Positions 45,446 through 53,970 of a stretch of DNA of 64,000 bases are shown here, piece after piece. The DNA is taken from positions 14,171-78,170 of the forward strand of contig CALRKB020000017.1 in NCBI GenBank assembly GCA_943367755.1, given 5' to 3'. The position numbers and the translations under genes are program-made. The stretch comes from PCC-6802 sp943367755. GTDB lineage: Bacteria > Cyanobacteriota > Cyanobacteriia > Pseudanabaenales > Pseudanabaenaceae. Position 1 is the first letter of the stretch. Each line of letters begins with the position of its first letter. The notes beneath the pieces are model-generated. The model searched no databases and had not been told where the DNA came from. It saw nothing but the letters and a program-made list of their open reading frames with translations.

Positions 45446-46246
45446 ATGATCCATCTTTCCTCCGACCCACTGCTGAAACTACCAACGGCTGAGGAGCTAC
45501 CCCACTCAGACGAAACACCTGTGGACAACGAACTCCAGAACGACATCCCCAACTTCATCCTCAATCTCCTGCGCCTGATTTGGGAAGAACGTCAAGACTG
45601 GTTCTTTGGAGTGGATATGGCAATTCACTATCAAGTTGGTACACCTGCGATCGTGCCTGATGGTTTTTTAGCAGTGGGAGTACCGAGACATAAAAGCGAG
45701 GGAGGACGCTTGAGCTATGTGTTGTGGCAAGAAGAGAATGTCATGCCGATATTAGCTTTAGAGATAATCTCAGAGAAGTATAACGGTGAGTATGAAAAGA
45801 AGTTAGAAACCTATCAAGATATAGGAATTTTGTACTACGCTATCTATAATCCCTTGGTAAGGAAGAAGAAAAAATATAAGGATCGTTTGCCATTGGAAAT
45901 ATACAAACTTGTAGATGATAATTATCAACTGATTCGTGCTAATGAACAGGGTATCGTCTGGATTTCGGAAATTAGTCTAGGCATAGGATGTGAGGTCAGA
46001 TCGTTTGCTAATTGGGAAAGAGAGTGGGTGTATTTATATGATCGAGCAGGAAATCGATATTTAACAGCCAATGAGATTGCTATCCAAGAGCGTTTGATTG
46101 CTGACCAAGAGCGTTCGATCGCTAACCAAGAACGCATAGCTAAACAAGAAGCTGAGGCGATCGCTTCCCAAGAGAAAATTGCGAAAGAACAAGCTGAGGC
46201 GTTACTGAAAAAATACCGCGATCGCTTTGGCGATATCCCTGAATAA
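45446..46246 (+). CDS. Uma2-family nuclease-fold protein
   Basis: The 266-residue protein carries the Uma2/DUF820 restriction-endonuclease-like core: VDMAIHY, PAIVPDGFLAVG (Pro71-Asp72), LALEIISEKY (Glu106) and KLETYQDIGILYYAIYNP. From about residue 215 it has a repeated charged coiled-coil tail (ADQER, ANQER, ASQEK units) ending in KKYRDRFGDIPE. Uma2 copies are very numerous in cyanobacteria and their role is unknown. The gene ends 14 bases before the NlpC/P60 gene on the same strand. Confidence 0.85.
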   Translation: MIHLSSDPLLKLPTAEELPHSDETPVDNELQNDIPNFILNLLRLIWEERQDWFFGVDMAIHYQVGTPAIVPDGFLAVGVPRHKSEGGRLSYVLWQEENVMPILALEIISEKYNGEYEKKLETYQDIGILYYAIYNPLVRKKKKYKDRLPLEIYKLVDDNYQLIRANEQGIVWISEISLGIGCEVRSFANWEREWVYLYDRAGNRYLTANEIAIQERLIADQERSIANQERIAKQEAEAIASQEKIAKEQAEALLKKYRDRFGDIPE

Positions 46247-46260
46247 TAATACTGAATTTC

Positions 46261-46914
46261 ATGTTCTACCACAGTATCGCTAACATTAATATCTACGACT
46301 CACTGGCTTTAGACAGATTCGCAACGCAAATGTCCGCCAATCGATATCTAAAGCTCCTGGGTGATGGGCAGGTACAACTCATAGAGGATAACTATACTGG
46401 ATATGTGCGATCGCAAGATTTCGAGTACTTAGAAGCAGTAGATCCTAAAAGTTATAACCCTCCCAAAACTCTAACATCTACACAGATTAGAGCATGCATT
46501 CCAGGTGCGATCGCCTATATTAAGGCGGCAATGCATCAGCCAAATCGATATCTTTGGGGCGGTACTGTCCCACCTGACTACGACTGTTCGGGATTGATGC
46601 AGGCGGCTTTTGTGTCAATGGGTATATGGATTCCCCGCGATGCCTATCAGCAGGAGGCATTTGTGCAGGCGATCGCACTGGATGCCCTCGAACCTGGCGA
46701 TTTAGTTTTCTTTGGTGTGGATAAAGCTACACATGTTGGTATGTACTTGGGCGAAGGGCAGTATATTCACAGTTCTGGGCAAGAACATGGGAATGATGGT
46801 ATTGATATTAACTCTCTTGCTGGAGGAGATCGAGTAGCTGATTGGTACGCGCAACAGCTTCGCGGTGCAGGCAGGGTGACCAGGTGCTTGCAGCCATCTT
46901 TGGCGATCGGCTGA
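46261..46914 (+). CDS. NlpC/P60 cell-wall endopeptidase with SH3 domain
   Basis: The 217-residue cysteine peptidase resembles the Anabaena/Nostoc AvPCP enzymes, which cut gamma-D-Glu-diaminopimelate bonds in murein peptides. An N-terminal bacterial SH3-like domain (about 1-60) is followed by the catalytic domain with Cys109 in PDYDCSGLM, His158 in ATHVGMYL and His170 in YIHSSGQ. There is no signal peptide, so a recycling role on imported peptides or another export route is possible. It ends 5 bases before the convergent sixA stop. Confidence 0.93.
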   Translation: MFYHSIANINIYDSLALDRFATQMSANRYLKLLGDGQVQLIEDNYTGYVRSQDFEYLEAVDPKSYNPPKTLTSTQIRACIPGAIAYIKAAMHQPNRYLWGGTVPPDYDCSGLMQAAFVSMGIWIPRDAYQQEAFVQAIALDALEPGDLVFFGVDKATHVGMYLGEGQYIHSSGQEHGNDGIDINSLAGGDRVADWYAQQLRGAGRVTRCLQPSLAIG

Positions 46915-46919
46915 TAAAT

Positions 46920-47414
46920 TTAGATCAATAATTTGGGTTGAATGAGGAAAAACATCAAGCTATTTCCCACAGGATGCTCTGCTTCTGGAACAGCTAAGCC
47001 AATTACACCCGCCTTCTTTAAAACCAATACACCTCTGACCTCTCCCCACAACAGAAACTCCGCCCAACTGCTTAGATCTGGCTCGTGACCAACTAACCCC
47101 AATGAGGTTTTGCCCGTTTTTTGCCATTTCAAAAACCACTTGAGCCAAATATCAAAACCGCCTTCTGGGGATAGTTCATTAGATATTTCAATTGGACTAT
47201 CAAAGCCTGAGTCACCAAAAATATCTGCCGTTTGTTTCGCTCTGACCAGCGGACTGGTTTGGATCAGATCGAATCTCAGTCCAAGTTCATATAGTCGTTT
47301 GGCTACCTGACGGGTTTTCTTGCGACCTTCATCAGTGAGGCAGCGATCGCCGTCATCAATGTCTTCACTGCGCTCTTGGGCAATACCATGACGAATAAAA
47401 TACAGGCTAGTCAT
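46920..47414 (-). CDS. sixA: Phosphohistidine phosphatase SixA
   Basis: The 164-residue histidine phosphatase has the catalytic RHG (Arg8-His9) in LYFIRHGIAQ, LTDEGRKKTRQVAKRL, the second arginine in QTSPLVRAKQTADIF, and LGLVGHEPDLS with the second catalytic histidine. SixA removes phosphate from histidine phosphotransfer domains such as that of ArcB. An Hpt-containing hybrid kinase lies 17 kb away, but a functional link is only a guess. It lies 3 bases past the purQ stop, on the same strand and downstream. Confidence 0.93.
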   Translation of the reverse strand: MTSLYFIRHGIAQERSEDIDDGDRCLTDEGRKKTRQVAKRLYELGLRFDLIQTSPLVRAKQTADIFGDSGFDSPIEISNELSPEGGFDIWLKWFLKWQKTGKTSLGLVGHEPDLSSWAEFLLWGEVRGVLVLKKAGVIGLAVPEAEHPVGNSLMFFLIQPKLLI

Positions 47415-47417
47415 GTT

Positions 47418-48098
47418 TCACCGCAATAAGCTTTCAAATAATCCTTTACCCGCAGAACTACCCAAAATTGCATCGGCGGCGCGTTCCGGGTGGGGCATCA
47501 TACCCAGGACATTCCCTTCGCGGTTGCAAATGCCGGCAATATTGTGCATGGAGCCATTGGGGTTAGCGGCTTCTGTGACATTGCCCTGGCGATCGCAATA
47601 ACGCCAGACAATTTGATTGCCAGCTTCCAAACTCTTGAGCGTATCGGCATCGGCGTAGTAGCAGCCCTCACCATGGGCGATCGGTAATGTCACCGTTTGA
47701 TGTTTGGTATAGGAACTCGTCCAGGCCAAATCGTTACGCTCTAGCCGCAAAGGGACGCGATCGCAGATAAAGTGCAAATCGCGATTGCGCACTAATGCAC
47801 CTGGCAACAAACCCGCTTCGGTCAAGATTTGGAAGCCGTTGCAGATCCCCAACACGTACTTACCCTTGGCTGCATGTGCTTTAATCGATTTCATCACGGG
47901 GGCAAACCTGGCGATCGCCCCACAGCGCAGGTAGTCTCCATAGCTAAATCCGCCTGGGATGACGACTACATCAAGATCGCTGATATCAGTTTCTTCGTGC
48001 CAAATCATGCGGGTGGGGAGTTGCAATATACCACTCGTGACTGCGGCAACATCGCGATCGCAGTTGGAACCAGGAAAAACTAAAACACCAAATTTCAT
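47418..48098 (-). CDS. purQ: FGAM synthase glutaminase subunit PurQ
   Basis: The 226-residue class I glutamine amidotransferase supplies ammonia to PurL in purine synthesis step four. It has MKFGVLVFPGSNCDRD, IPGGFSYGDYLRCGAIA, the nucleophile Cys86 in VLGICNGFQIL, and the His-Glu pair in MMPHPERAAD. The length is normal. It follows purS after 17 bases on the same strand, as in many small-type PurLQS systems. purL is not in the window. Confidence 0.97.
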   Translation of the reverse strand: MKFGVLVFPGSNCDRDVAAVTSGILQLPTRMIWHEETDISDLDVVVIPGGFSYGDYLRCGAIARFAPVMKSIKAHAAKGKYVLGICNGFQILTEAGLLPGALVRNRDLHFICDRVPLRLERNDLAWTSSYTKHQTVTLPIAHGEGCYYADADTLKSLEAGNQIVWRYCDRQGNVTEAANPNGSMHNIAGICNREGNVLGMMPHPERAADAILGSSAGKGLFESLLR

Positions 48099-48115
48099 TA
48101 TGTTTATCTTGCCAA

Positions 48116-48382
48116 CTAATGACTAACAACTGACTCTTGTCCAGTCAACTCAAACCGATAATTTTCAATAACAGGATTGGTGAGCAATTCGTCACAAGCT
48201 CGATGTAGTTGCTCGCTGGCAGTTGATTCATCGGCAGCTTCAAGCGCAATTTCTATGTACTTACCGATGCGTACAGACTCAACACCATAATCCATCTGCT
48301 GCAACGCATGTTGTACGGCTGTACCAGCTGGGTCGAGTACAGAAGGGCGTAGGGTAACGTAAATTCCTGCCTTAAATTTCAT
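48116..48382 (-). CDS. purS: FGAM synthase subunit PurS
   Basis: The small subunit (88 residues from ATG 48382) bridges PurL and PurQ. Marks are MKFKAGIYVTLRPSVLDPAGTAVQHAL, VESVRIGKYIEIAL and LLTNPVIENYRFEL. The ATG at 48382 is chosen over an upstream frame start because the family begins with this lysine-rich strand and AAAGAA precedes it. It is the first gene of a purS-purQ pair. Confidence 0.95.
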   Translation of the reverse strand: MKFKAGIYVTLRPSVLDPAGTAVQHALQQMDYGVESVRIGKYIEIALEAADESTASEQLHRACDELLTNPVIENYRFELTGQESVVSH

Positions 48383-48666
48383 GATTTCTTTTGCAAACAT
48401 CCTGGCAATGCCCAGCATAAAGGAAAATTGGCAAGAGCGATCGCTATTTCTTAGCTTATACCAACCTGAGATTACTAACTTTACTTACAAAAAAGTTGCG
48501 ATTCAACTATCTTTGTGAGATATCTTTAATATAATCAAACAGATTGACATAGTGCCATACGCTATTTTCGTAGTAAGCTTGGGGGATTATCCTCTCTAAT
48601 AAGCGCGATCGAGCGGAAACATAGGAGATTCAGGATTAGTTTATTGCACTAAGCTTCACCTTCGAT

Positions 48667-49701
48667 ATGGCAAACTTTAAACACGTTAGACAAGTTAAAG
48701 AAGGCGTAGATAGCTGGAATCAGTGGAGACAGAAAGCCAGTAATACAGGAGTTATCGATCTTAGTGGAACCGACCTGAGCAACATGAAGCTAAGCGGGGC
48801 ACATCTGAGCGGCGTCAATCTGAAAGGCGTAAATTTTACAAATGCCGATCTCAGTCATGCTGACCTCAGCAATGCCAACCTCAGCGAGGCAATACTGAAA
48901 AATGCCAACTTGGATGGGACTAAATTTAGCGGTGCCAACCTCGGTAAAGCATTGCTGGAGAATGTTAATTTGAGATTGGCCGACCTCAGTGCTGCAAATC
49001 TGAAGGGGAGAAAGCTCAGGGGTGAGAATCTCAGCCATACTAACTTGAGTGGGGGCGATCTGAGTGGTTCTGACCTTAGCGATGCCGACCTCAGTAATGC
49101 TAATCTGACGGGTGCAAATCTTAGCAGTGCAAATCTTAGTCGAGCCAACCTCAGATGTGCGATCATGAATCGCACTAATTTCTATCGAGCGCGGCTGGAT
49201 AAAGCTAACCTCAGTATGTCTAGCCCGATCGCATCAAATCTGAGTGAGGCATACCTGAGTGAAGCTAATCTGACCAGGGCTAACCTTGGTAGCGCTATCC
49301 TTAGTGGTGCTAACCTTGGTAGCGCTATTCTCAAGGATGCTTACCTGAGCGAAGCTTATCTAAGTATGGCTAACCTCAGTAGGGCAGACCTCAGTGGTGC
49401 AAACCTCAGTCAGGCATATTTAAACAAGGCAGATTTGAGGAGGGCAAATCTTAGTGGTGCTAATCTCAGTCAGGCATATTTGAGTAAAGCCGATCTCAGT
49501 ATGACTAATCTGAGTCATGCTAACCTCAGTATGGCCGACCTCAGTGGTGCTTATCTCAACGGTGCCAACCTGAGTCATGCCAATCTTGAAAGTGCCAACT
49601 TGAGTAAGGCTGATCTAAGCAATGCTAATCTTGACTGCACAAATATTCACCTCACTAACCTGCAAGGTACAACTATGCCAGATGGTACAGTTTGCACCTA
49701 A
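48667..49701 (+). CDS. Long pentapeptide-repeat protein
   Basis: The 344-residue protein has about 60 near-continuous A(N/D)LSx pentapeptides from about residue 40 to 330, predicting a long right-handed beta-helix. The first 30 residues (MANFKHVRQVKEGVDSWNQW) are a helical cap, the same start seen in other cyanobacterial pentapeptide proteins. Many units are identical (GANLS, KADLS), pointing to repeat expansion by slippage. There is no signal peptide. Function unknown. Confidence 0.92.
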   Translation: MANFKHVRQVKEGVDSWNQWRQKASNTGVIDLSGTDLSNMKLSGAHLSGVNLKGVNFTNADLSHADLSNANLSEAILKNANLDGTKFSGANLGKALLENVNLRLADLSAANLKGRKLRGENLSHTNLSGGDLSGSDLSDADLSNANLTGANLSSANLSRANLRCAIMNRTNFYRARLDKANLSMSSPIASNLSEAYLSEANLTRANLGSAILSGANLGSAILKDAYLSEAYLSMANLSRADLSGANLSQAYLNKADLRRANLSGANLSQAYLSKADLSMTNLSHANLSMADLSGAYLNGANLSHANLESANLSKADLSNANLDCTNIHLTNLQGTTMPDGTVCT

Positions 49702-49863
49702 AAAAAGAGTCAAAGGTTCCAATACTAACAATAATCCTGTCACCTTTGTAGTCTGCGCCGTGCCAAACTGAGAATGCAACAGGAATCAAGATTAAATCTG
49801 GAATCTCCGCTCCTTGATTGTTGGAGAGGTGGTCAGTCAAGTTAAACCTTAAATGTCAAGCAA

Positions 49864-50679
49864 ATGTCAAATATCGCTTATTGGGACTGCCCCGCAGGTA
49901 TTGCTGGAGATATGTGCTTAGGTGCGCTTGTCAGTGCAGGTGTGCCATTAGATTATTTCACCAGGATTTTGCAACAACTTGGTCTCGATCGCGAAGTCAA
50001 ACTGCGATCGGAGCTAGTACATCGCTGCGGGCAAGAGGCGACAAAAGTGCATGTGGAGATGCTAAACGATCGCGAGGAGAACTCTGAGCATCATTCAGAG
50101 CATCATGCAGAAAAGCACTCCCATCGGCATTTACCAGAAATCGAACAGATGATCTGTGCTGCTAACCTCCCAACTCAAGTAGAACTTTGGAGTCTGGCTG
50201 TATTTCGGCAATTGGCGATCGCTGAAGGGAGAGTACATGGCATTGCTCCCGAACAGGTGCATTTTCATGAAGTTGGTGCGCTCGATGCGATTACCGACAT
50301 TGTTTGTACCTGTGCTGGCTTAGAGTGGCTAGGTGTTGAACGCATATTTTGTTCTGCCTTACCAACTGGAGGCGGTTTTGTTAACTGCGAGCACGGTACT
50401 TTACCCGTCCCCGTCCCAGCGACTTTGAAGCTATGGGAAATGCATCAAGTACCAGTATTTAGTAACGGTATCGAGAAAGAATTAGTAACGCCAACTGGTG
50501 CCGCACTGGCGGTTAGCTTAAGTGAGAAATTTGGTACTCCCCCTAAGATGAAAATCGCGAAAGTTGGTTTAGGGGCAGGCGATCGCGATCTAAGCATCCC
50601 TAACATCGTGCGTTTATGGCTGGGGAAGCCACTTAGCAAAGGCGTAGCGAAAAAACTGAAATCTAAAAAAAAAGTATAG
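49864..50679 (+). CDS. larC: LarC N-terminal part (larC1), nickel-pincer cofactor synthesis
   Basis: LarC inserts nickel into the pyridinium-dithiocarboxylate cofactor of lactate racemase-type enzymes. This 271-residue frame holds the N-terminal domain: AYWDCPAGIAGDMCLGALV, a His-rich stretch (EHHSEHHAEKHSHRH), VHFHEVGALDAITDIV, LPTGGGFVNCEHGTLPVPVPAT and ELVTPTGAALA. It ends in KKLKSKKKV just where an A9 run (50665-50673) occurs. The remaining LarC C-terminal domain follows in the -1 frame. A -1 shift at the run gives a full-length LarC. larA, larB and larE are not in the window. Confidence 0.9.
   Translation: MSNIAYWDCPAGIAGDMCLGALVSAGVPLDYFTRILQQLGLDREVKLRSELVHRCGQEATKVHVEMLNDREENSEHHSEHHAEKHSHRHLPEIEQMICAANLPTQVELWSLAVFRQLAIAEGRVHGIAPEQVHFHEVGALDAITDIVCTCAGLEWLGVERIFCSALPTGGGFVNCEHGTLPVPVPATLKLWEMHQVPVFSNGIEKELVTPTGAALAVSLSEKFGTPPKMKIAKVGLGAGDRDLSIPNIVRLWLGKPLSKGVAKKLKSKKKV
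50665..50673 (+). promoter_or_regulatory. A9 frameshift site in larC
   Basis: Nine adenines occupy three zero-frame AAA codons just before GTA TAG. A -1 slip here joins larC1 to the downstream frame, which stays open up to the LarC C-terminal domain. A-runs of this length promote ribosomal or RNA-polymerase slippage. I saw no clear downstream stem-loop. Confidence 0.6.
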
Positions 50680-51203
50680 ATGCCTTTGATATTCCCACCG
50701 ATATTCCCGATCTATTTCTAGTCAAACCTAATGAGACAGTAGCAGTTGCTGAAATAGAAGTAATCGCAGTCTTGGAAACTCAGGTTGACGATCTCAGTCC
50801 GCAGACGATCGCCTACACAATGGAAGAATTACTATGCGCTGGAGCTTTGGATGTGTTTACGCAAGCGATCGGGATGAAAAAATCGCGCCCAGGCATTTTA
50901 ATTACGGTAATTTGTCAGCGCGATCGCCTGGTTGCTTGCCAAGAGATTCTCTTTCGCGAAACCAGCACCTTGGGAATTCGTACCCGTTTACAAGAACGAG
51001 TAATTCTGCCGCGCACCATCTATGAAGTTGAAACTATCTACGGCAAAGCACGGGTCAAAATCGCGCAACGTAGCGATCGCATCTATACAGTGCAGCCCGA
51101 ATATGAAGACTGTGCCCGGCTAGCTCGCCAACACCAGGTTCCACTATGGCAAGTGCAAGCTTGCGTTAAGGCCGAAGGGGAAAAGAAAGCCAGTAAACTA
51201 TGA
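50667..51203 (+). CDS. larC: LarC C-terminal part (larC2), -1 frame
   Basis: In the -1 frame the peptide runs from the A-run through a linker (SIDAFDIPTDIPDLFLVKP) into the conserved LarC C-terminal domain: LETQVDDLSPQTIAYTMEELL, GALDVFTQAIGMKKSRPG, ETSTLGIRTR, then a CARLARQHQVPLWQV close. There is no good start codon before the domain; the first usable codon is TTG at 50772, well inside it, without a clear ribosome site. This favours production as a fusion with the upstream part. The stop overlaps an ATG (ATGA) of the SSB frame. Confidence 0.85.
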   Translation, partial: KKSIDAFDIPTDIPDLFLVKPNETVAVAEIEVIAVLETQVDDLSPQTIAYTMEELLCAGALDVFTQAIGMKKSRPGILITVICQRDRLVACQEILFRETSTLGIRTRLQERVILPRTIYEVETIYGKARVKIAQRSDRIYTVQPEYEDCARLARQHQVPLWQVQACVKAEGEKKASKL

Positions 51204-51277
51204 ATATTCGGGGGGTAGTGCGATCGACTTTGCCGATCCTGAAATACAATCTTGAAAAAGCTATAACTAGCAAACCT

Positions 51278-51643
51278 ATGACACTCAACAAAATTAACTT
51301 GGTAGGACGTGCAGGCAGAGATCCCGAAGTGAAATATTTCGAGTCGGGTTCGCAAAAATGTACATTTACGCTAGCAGTAAATCGTCGCACCAGCAATAGA
51401 GATGAGCCGCCGGATTGGTTTGACCTCGAAATTTGGGGTAAAACGGCTGAGATCGCCGCCAACTATGTCAAAAAAGGTAGTTTGATTGGGATTACAGGAG
51501 CTTTAAAATTTGATCGCTGGCAAGATCGCACTACTGGTGAAGATCGTTCCAAGCCAATCATTCTAGTCGATCAGCTTGATTTGTTAGGTTCCAAACGCGA
51601 TGAGAGTGCTGCCACAAATAGTGGATATGATGAGGATTTTTAG
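51278..51643 (+). CDS. ssb: Single-stranded DNA-binding protein
   Basis: The OB-fold protein (about 121 residues from ATG 51278) matches the short cyanobacterial SSB: KINLVGRAGRDPEVKYFESG, CTFTLAVNRRTSN, PPDWFDLEIWGKTAEIAANY and GSLIGITGALKFDRWQDR, ending in GYDEDF. The acidic tail is short but keeps the D-x-D-F type end used for partner binding. An in-frame ATG at 51200 overlaps the larC stop (ATGA) and would add 26 residues, so coupling to larC is possible. The family start favours 51278. Confidence 0.93.
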   Translation: MTLNKINLVGRAGRDPEVKYFESGSQKCTFTLAVNRRTSNRDEPPDWFDLEIWGKTAEIAANYVKKGSLIGITGALKFDRWQDRTTGEDRSKPIILVDQLDLLGSKRDESAATNSGYDEDF

Positions 51644-51739
51644 CTAGCTCCTGACCCCGATCGGTTAACCAGGCTTTAATAGGACAGCTATACTGCATCA
51701 TCTATACTGTTGCCAAATTGCTGGCATGGAGATTTTGGC

Positions 51740-52651
51740 GTGAAAGATACTCGTCCGCAAGTACGTAAGGTACTTCTGATTACCTTGCTACTAAACCTAG
51801 TAGTTTTACTAGTCAAATTGGTCGTGGGTGTGTGGACTGGTTCGCTGAGCCTGATTGCCGATGCTTTGCATAGCGTCACTGATAGTTTTAATAATGTTCT
51901 GGGTTTAGTTGCTATGCGCTTTGCCTCGCCCTACCCAGATCGCGATCATCCCTATGGACATCAGAAATTTGAGGCAGTGGCGGCACTAGGCATCTCCGCT
52001 TTTTTGGGGATGGCCTGTTTAGAGATTCTCAAGGGCGTAATCGATCGTGTCATGGGTGCAGGTGGGCATAAAGTTGATGTCTCGGCTCCAGCTTTGTGGA
52101 TGATGCTCCTGGTTTTAGGTATCAATATCGTGGTTACCTTCTACGAGAGGCATGTGGGCGAGCGCATCGGTAGTAGCATTCTGATTGCAGATGCCCAGCA
52201 CACCATGAGTGATGTCTGGATCACAATCATTGTGATTGTGGGGCTAATTGGTGTGTGGTGCGGCGAAGTTACTGGACTAAAATGGCTGCAATGGATAGAT
52301 GTGATTCTGGCTTTACCTGTCGCAGTTTTAGTATTTTGGAGTGGTTGGAAAGTGTTGACAAGCAACCTACCAATGCTGGTTGATGAGGTGGCGATCGCTC
52401 CAGAAGCGATCGATGCGATCGCGCGGCAGGTGCCTGGCGTGATTAATTGTCACGATATTGCCTCAAGGGGATTAATCGGTCGACAAATATTTATTGAGAT
52501 GCACATGATTGTCGCTCCCACAGATGTGGAATCCGCCCACCGCATTACCGAATCAGTAGAAGATCTGCTGCACGAGCGCTTCGATCCGGCACGGATCACC
52601 ATTCATGTTGAGCCACCCAACTACGTATCGGATCAGGTGACCTACGAATAG
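51740..52651 (+). CDS. Cation diffusion facilitator metal exporter
   Basis: The protein (about 303 residues) has six membrane helices and a C-terminal cytoplasmic ferredoxin-like domain. The zinc-site motifs are LIADALHSVTDSFNN (H-x3-D) in helix 2 and ADAQHTMSDVW (H-x3-D) in helix 5. Together they suggest zinc or a similar divalent metal. The GTG at 51740 is chosen because GGAG lies 8 bases upstream; the longer frame begins at TTG. The next gene starts 2 bases after the stop. Confidence 0.92.
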   Translation: MKDTRPQVRKVLLITLLLNLVVLLVKLVVGVWTGSLSLIADALHSVTDSFNNVLGLVAMRFASPYPDRDHPYGHQKFEAVAALGISAFLGMACLEILKGVIDRVMGAGGHKVDVSAPALWMMLLVLGINIVVTFYERHVGERIGSSILIADAQHTMSDVWITIIVIVGLIGVWCGEVTGLKWLQWIDVILALPVAVLVFWSGWKVLTSNLPMLVDEVAIAPEAIDAIARQVPGVINCHDIASRGLIGRQIFIEMHMIVAPTDVESAHRITESVEDLLHERFDPARITIHVEPPNYVSDQVTYE

Positions 52652-52653
52652 AT

Positions 52654-53556
52654 ATGGAGAATCTAGCCGTGATGAGCCACTTCCCGATCGTTCTGATGCC
52701 CGCTGAGATGGATCGCATTCAGCAAGAATTACCTCCTATTCCCACGTTTACCGATCGCCCACCTGTATATCCTGGATCTGAGCCGCAACCACCTAGCTTT
52801 ATCAGAACTCTGATCGAAGCTGTAGTTTTCAGCATCGGTGCATCTCTGATCTATCGCTTCAGTGCGATCGCAGGCATAGTTTTATTCATAATTGGACTTA
52901 GTATACTTTCTGTCTACCAGTACCAGCGCGTTAAAAGCTATAGGAAACAATTGCACAGCTATAACCTGATCCTAGAAGCTTATTATAAGTCTCTAGACAT
53001 CTACGCTCGCAAACAAGCACGGCATGAAACAGATATCGCATTAGCACATAGTTTGACAAAATTACTCGAATATCGGCGACCCAAGTTATTGGAGTTTCTG
53101 GGGAGTGTGATTAGCGGGACGCTATGCCTATCAGCCACACCTAGCAACATGACTAGCAAACACTCCGCGAGCAAAGTCACTAACAACTTTGTCCAGGCAT
53201 TATCAGCATATTTCCCCGATCTAATTCATACAGGATGGCAAATTGAGCTGCCCAATGAGATATTTACACTGGATATTGCATACATCGATCCAGACACAAA
53301 TTTGCACATAGCGATTGAAGTGGACGAACTGGACGGGCTAAATATCCCATCAGCAAACCCCGATCTCGAATCATCAAAGGGTCGAGCATACAATCAAAAT
53401 CTTATGGATGCAGGGTGGATTGTCGTGCGATTTAGCGAAGCTCAGGTAATCCAATCGCCACAGAGCTGCTGTAAAGCGATCGCTACCCTACTCGATCGGT
53501 TGTGGGGATTACCGCAACTAATGCATAGATTCGCTGATATACCTGACTTGACGTAG
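52654..53556 (+). CDS. Membrane-anchored PD-(D/E)XK nuclease-fold protein
   Basis: The 300-residue protein has a Pro-rich start, two close membrane helices (about 54-88), a basic helical linker (90-150) and a C-terminal domain with LDIAYIDPDTNLHIAIEVDE (Asp207, Glu222, Asp224) followed by a NQNLMDAGWIVVRFSEAQV segment. The latter pattern, strand with Asp, strand with E-x-D, then helix and VVRFSE strand, is seen in Vsr/DUF559-like restriction-endonuclease folds. I do not recognise a named family with this membrane anchor. It starts 2 bases after the CDF gene, so the two are probably cotranscribed. Confidence 0.7.
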   Translation: MENLAVMSHFPIVLMPAEMDRIQQELPPIPTFTDRPPVYPGSEPQPPSFIRTLIEAVVFSIGASLIYRFSAIAGIVLFIIGLSILSVYQYQRVKSYRKQLHSYNLILEAYYKSLDIYARKQARHETDIALAHSLTKLLEYRRPKLLEFLGSVISGTLCLSATPSNMTSKHSASKVTNNFVQALSAYFPDLIHTGWQIELPNEIFTLDIAYIDPDTNLHIAIEVDELDGLNIPSANPDLESSKGRAYNQNLMDAGWIVVRFSEAQVIQSPQSCCKAIATLLDRLWGLPQLMHRFADIPDLT

Positions 53557-53559
53557 CAC

Positions 53560-53970
53560 TTATACCTGGATAACATTAAAACTTATTTGATTGGCAATTC
53601 GGTAAAACAGAAAATCTGAATCAAGCGTTAGAATTTGATTTTCTCCTGTTTCCTCAGCGGTCAAAACCAATGTGGCATCTGCTAAATCCATCGGTCGATC
53701 TTGATATTGCTCCATCAACTCAAACAGTCGATCATAGGAACTACTTTTGATTTCATAAATTGTCAAAAGATTACCTAAAAGAAATTTAGATATCTGCCTT
53801 TGCATTTGCCAACCACCCTGCTTCTGTGCCAGATACATTACTTCAGCAAGACAAGCCCAAGTCGTAATCAGCGGCTTTTCCAGCCGAGCTACCGTATTGA
53901 TATAAGCAGAATGTTGAGGTTGGGAATGATCGACCAAACAAAGCAAAACCCCTGTATCGCACAAAATCAA
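53560..53970 (-). CDS. PIN-domain toxin (VapC-like)
   Basis: The 136-residue protein has the PIN acidic set: Asp5 in ILCDTGVLL, Glu43 in ACLAEVMYL, Asp95 and Asp98 in RPMDLADATL, and Asp117 in TLDSDFLFYR. PIN toxins cleave RNA. Its ATG overlaps the stop of the upstream small gene by 4 bases, the usual antitoxin-toxin order. It converges with the membrane-nuclease gene, leaving 3 bases between stops. Confidence 0.9.
   Translation of the reverse strand: MILCDTGVLLCLVDHSQPQHSAYINTVARLEKPLITTWACLAEVMYLAQKQGGWQMQRQISKFLLGNLLTIYEIKSSSYDRLFELMEQYQDRPMDLADATLVLTAEETGENQILTLDSDFLFYRIANQISFNVIQV

Noticed and set aside
50772..51203. LarC2 as an independent gene starting at TTG
   Set aside because: The TTG lies inside the conserved domain, has no clear ribosome site, and the frame is open back to the A9 run.
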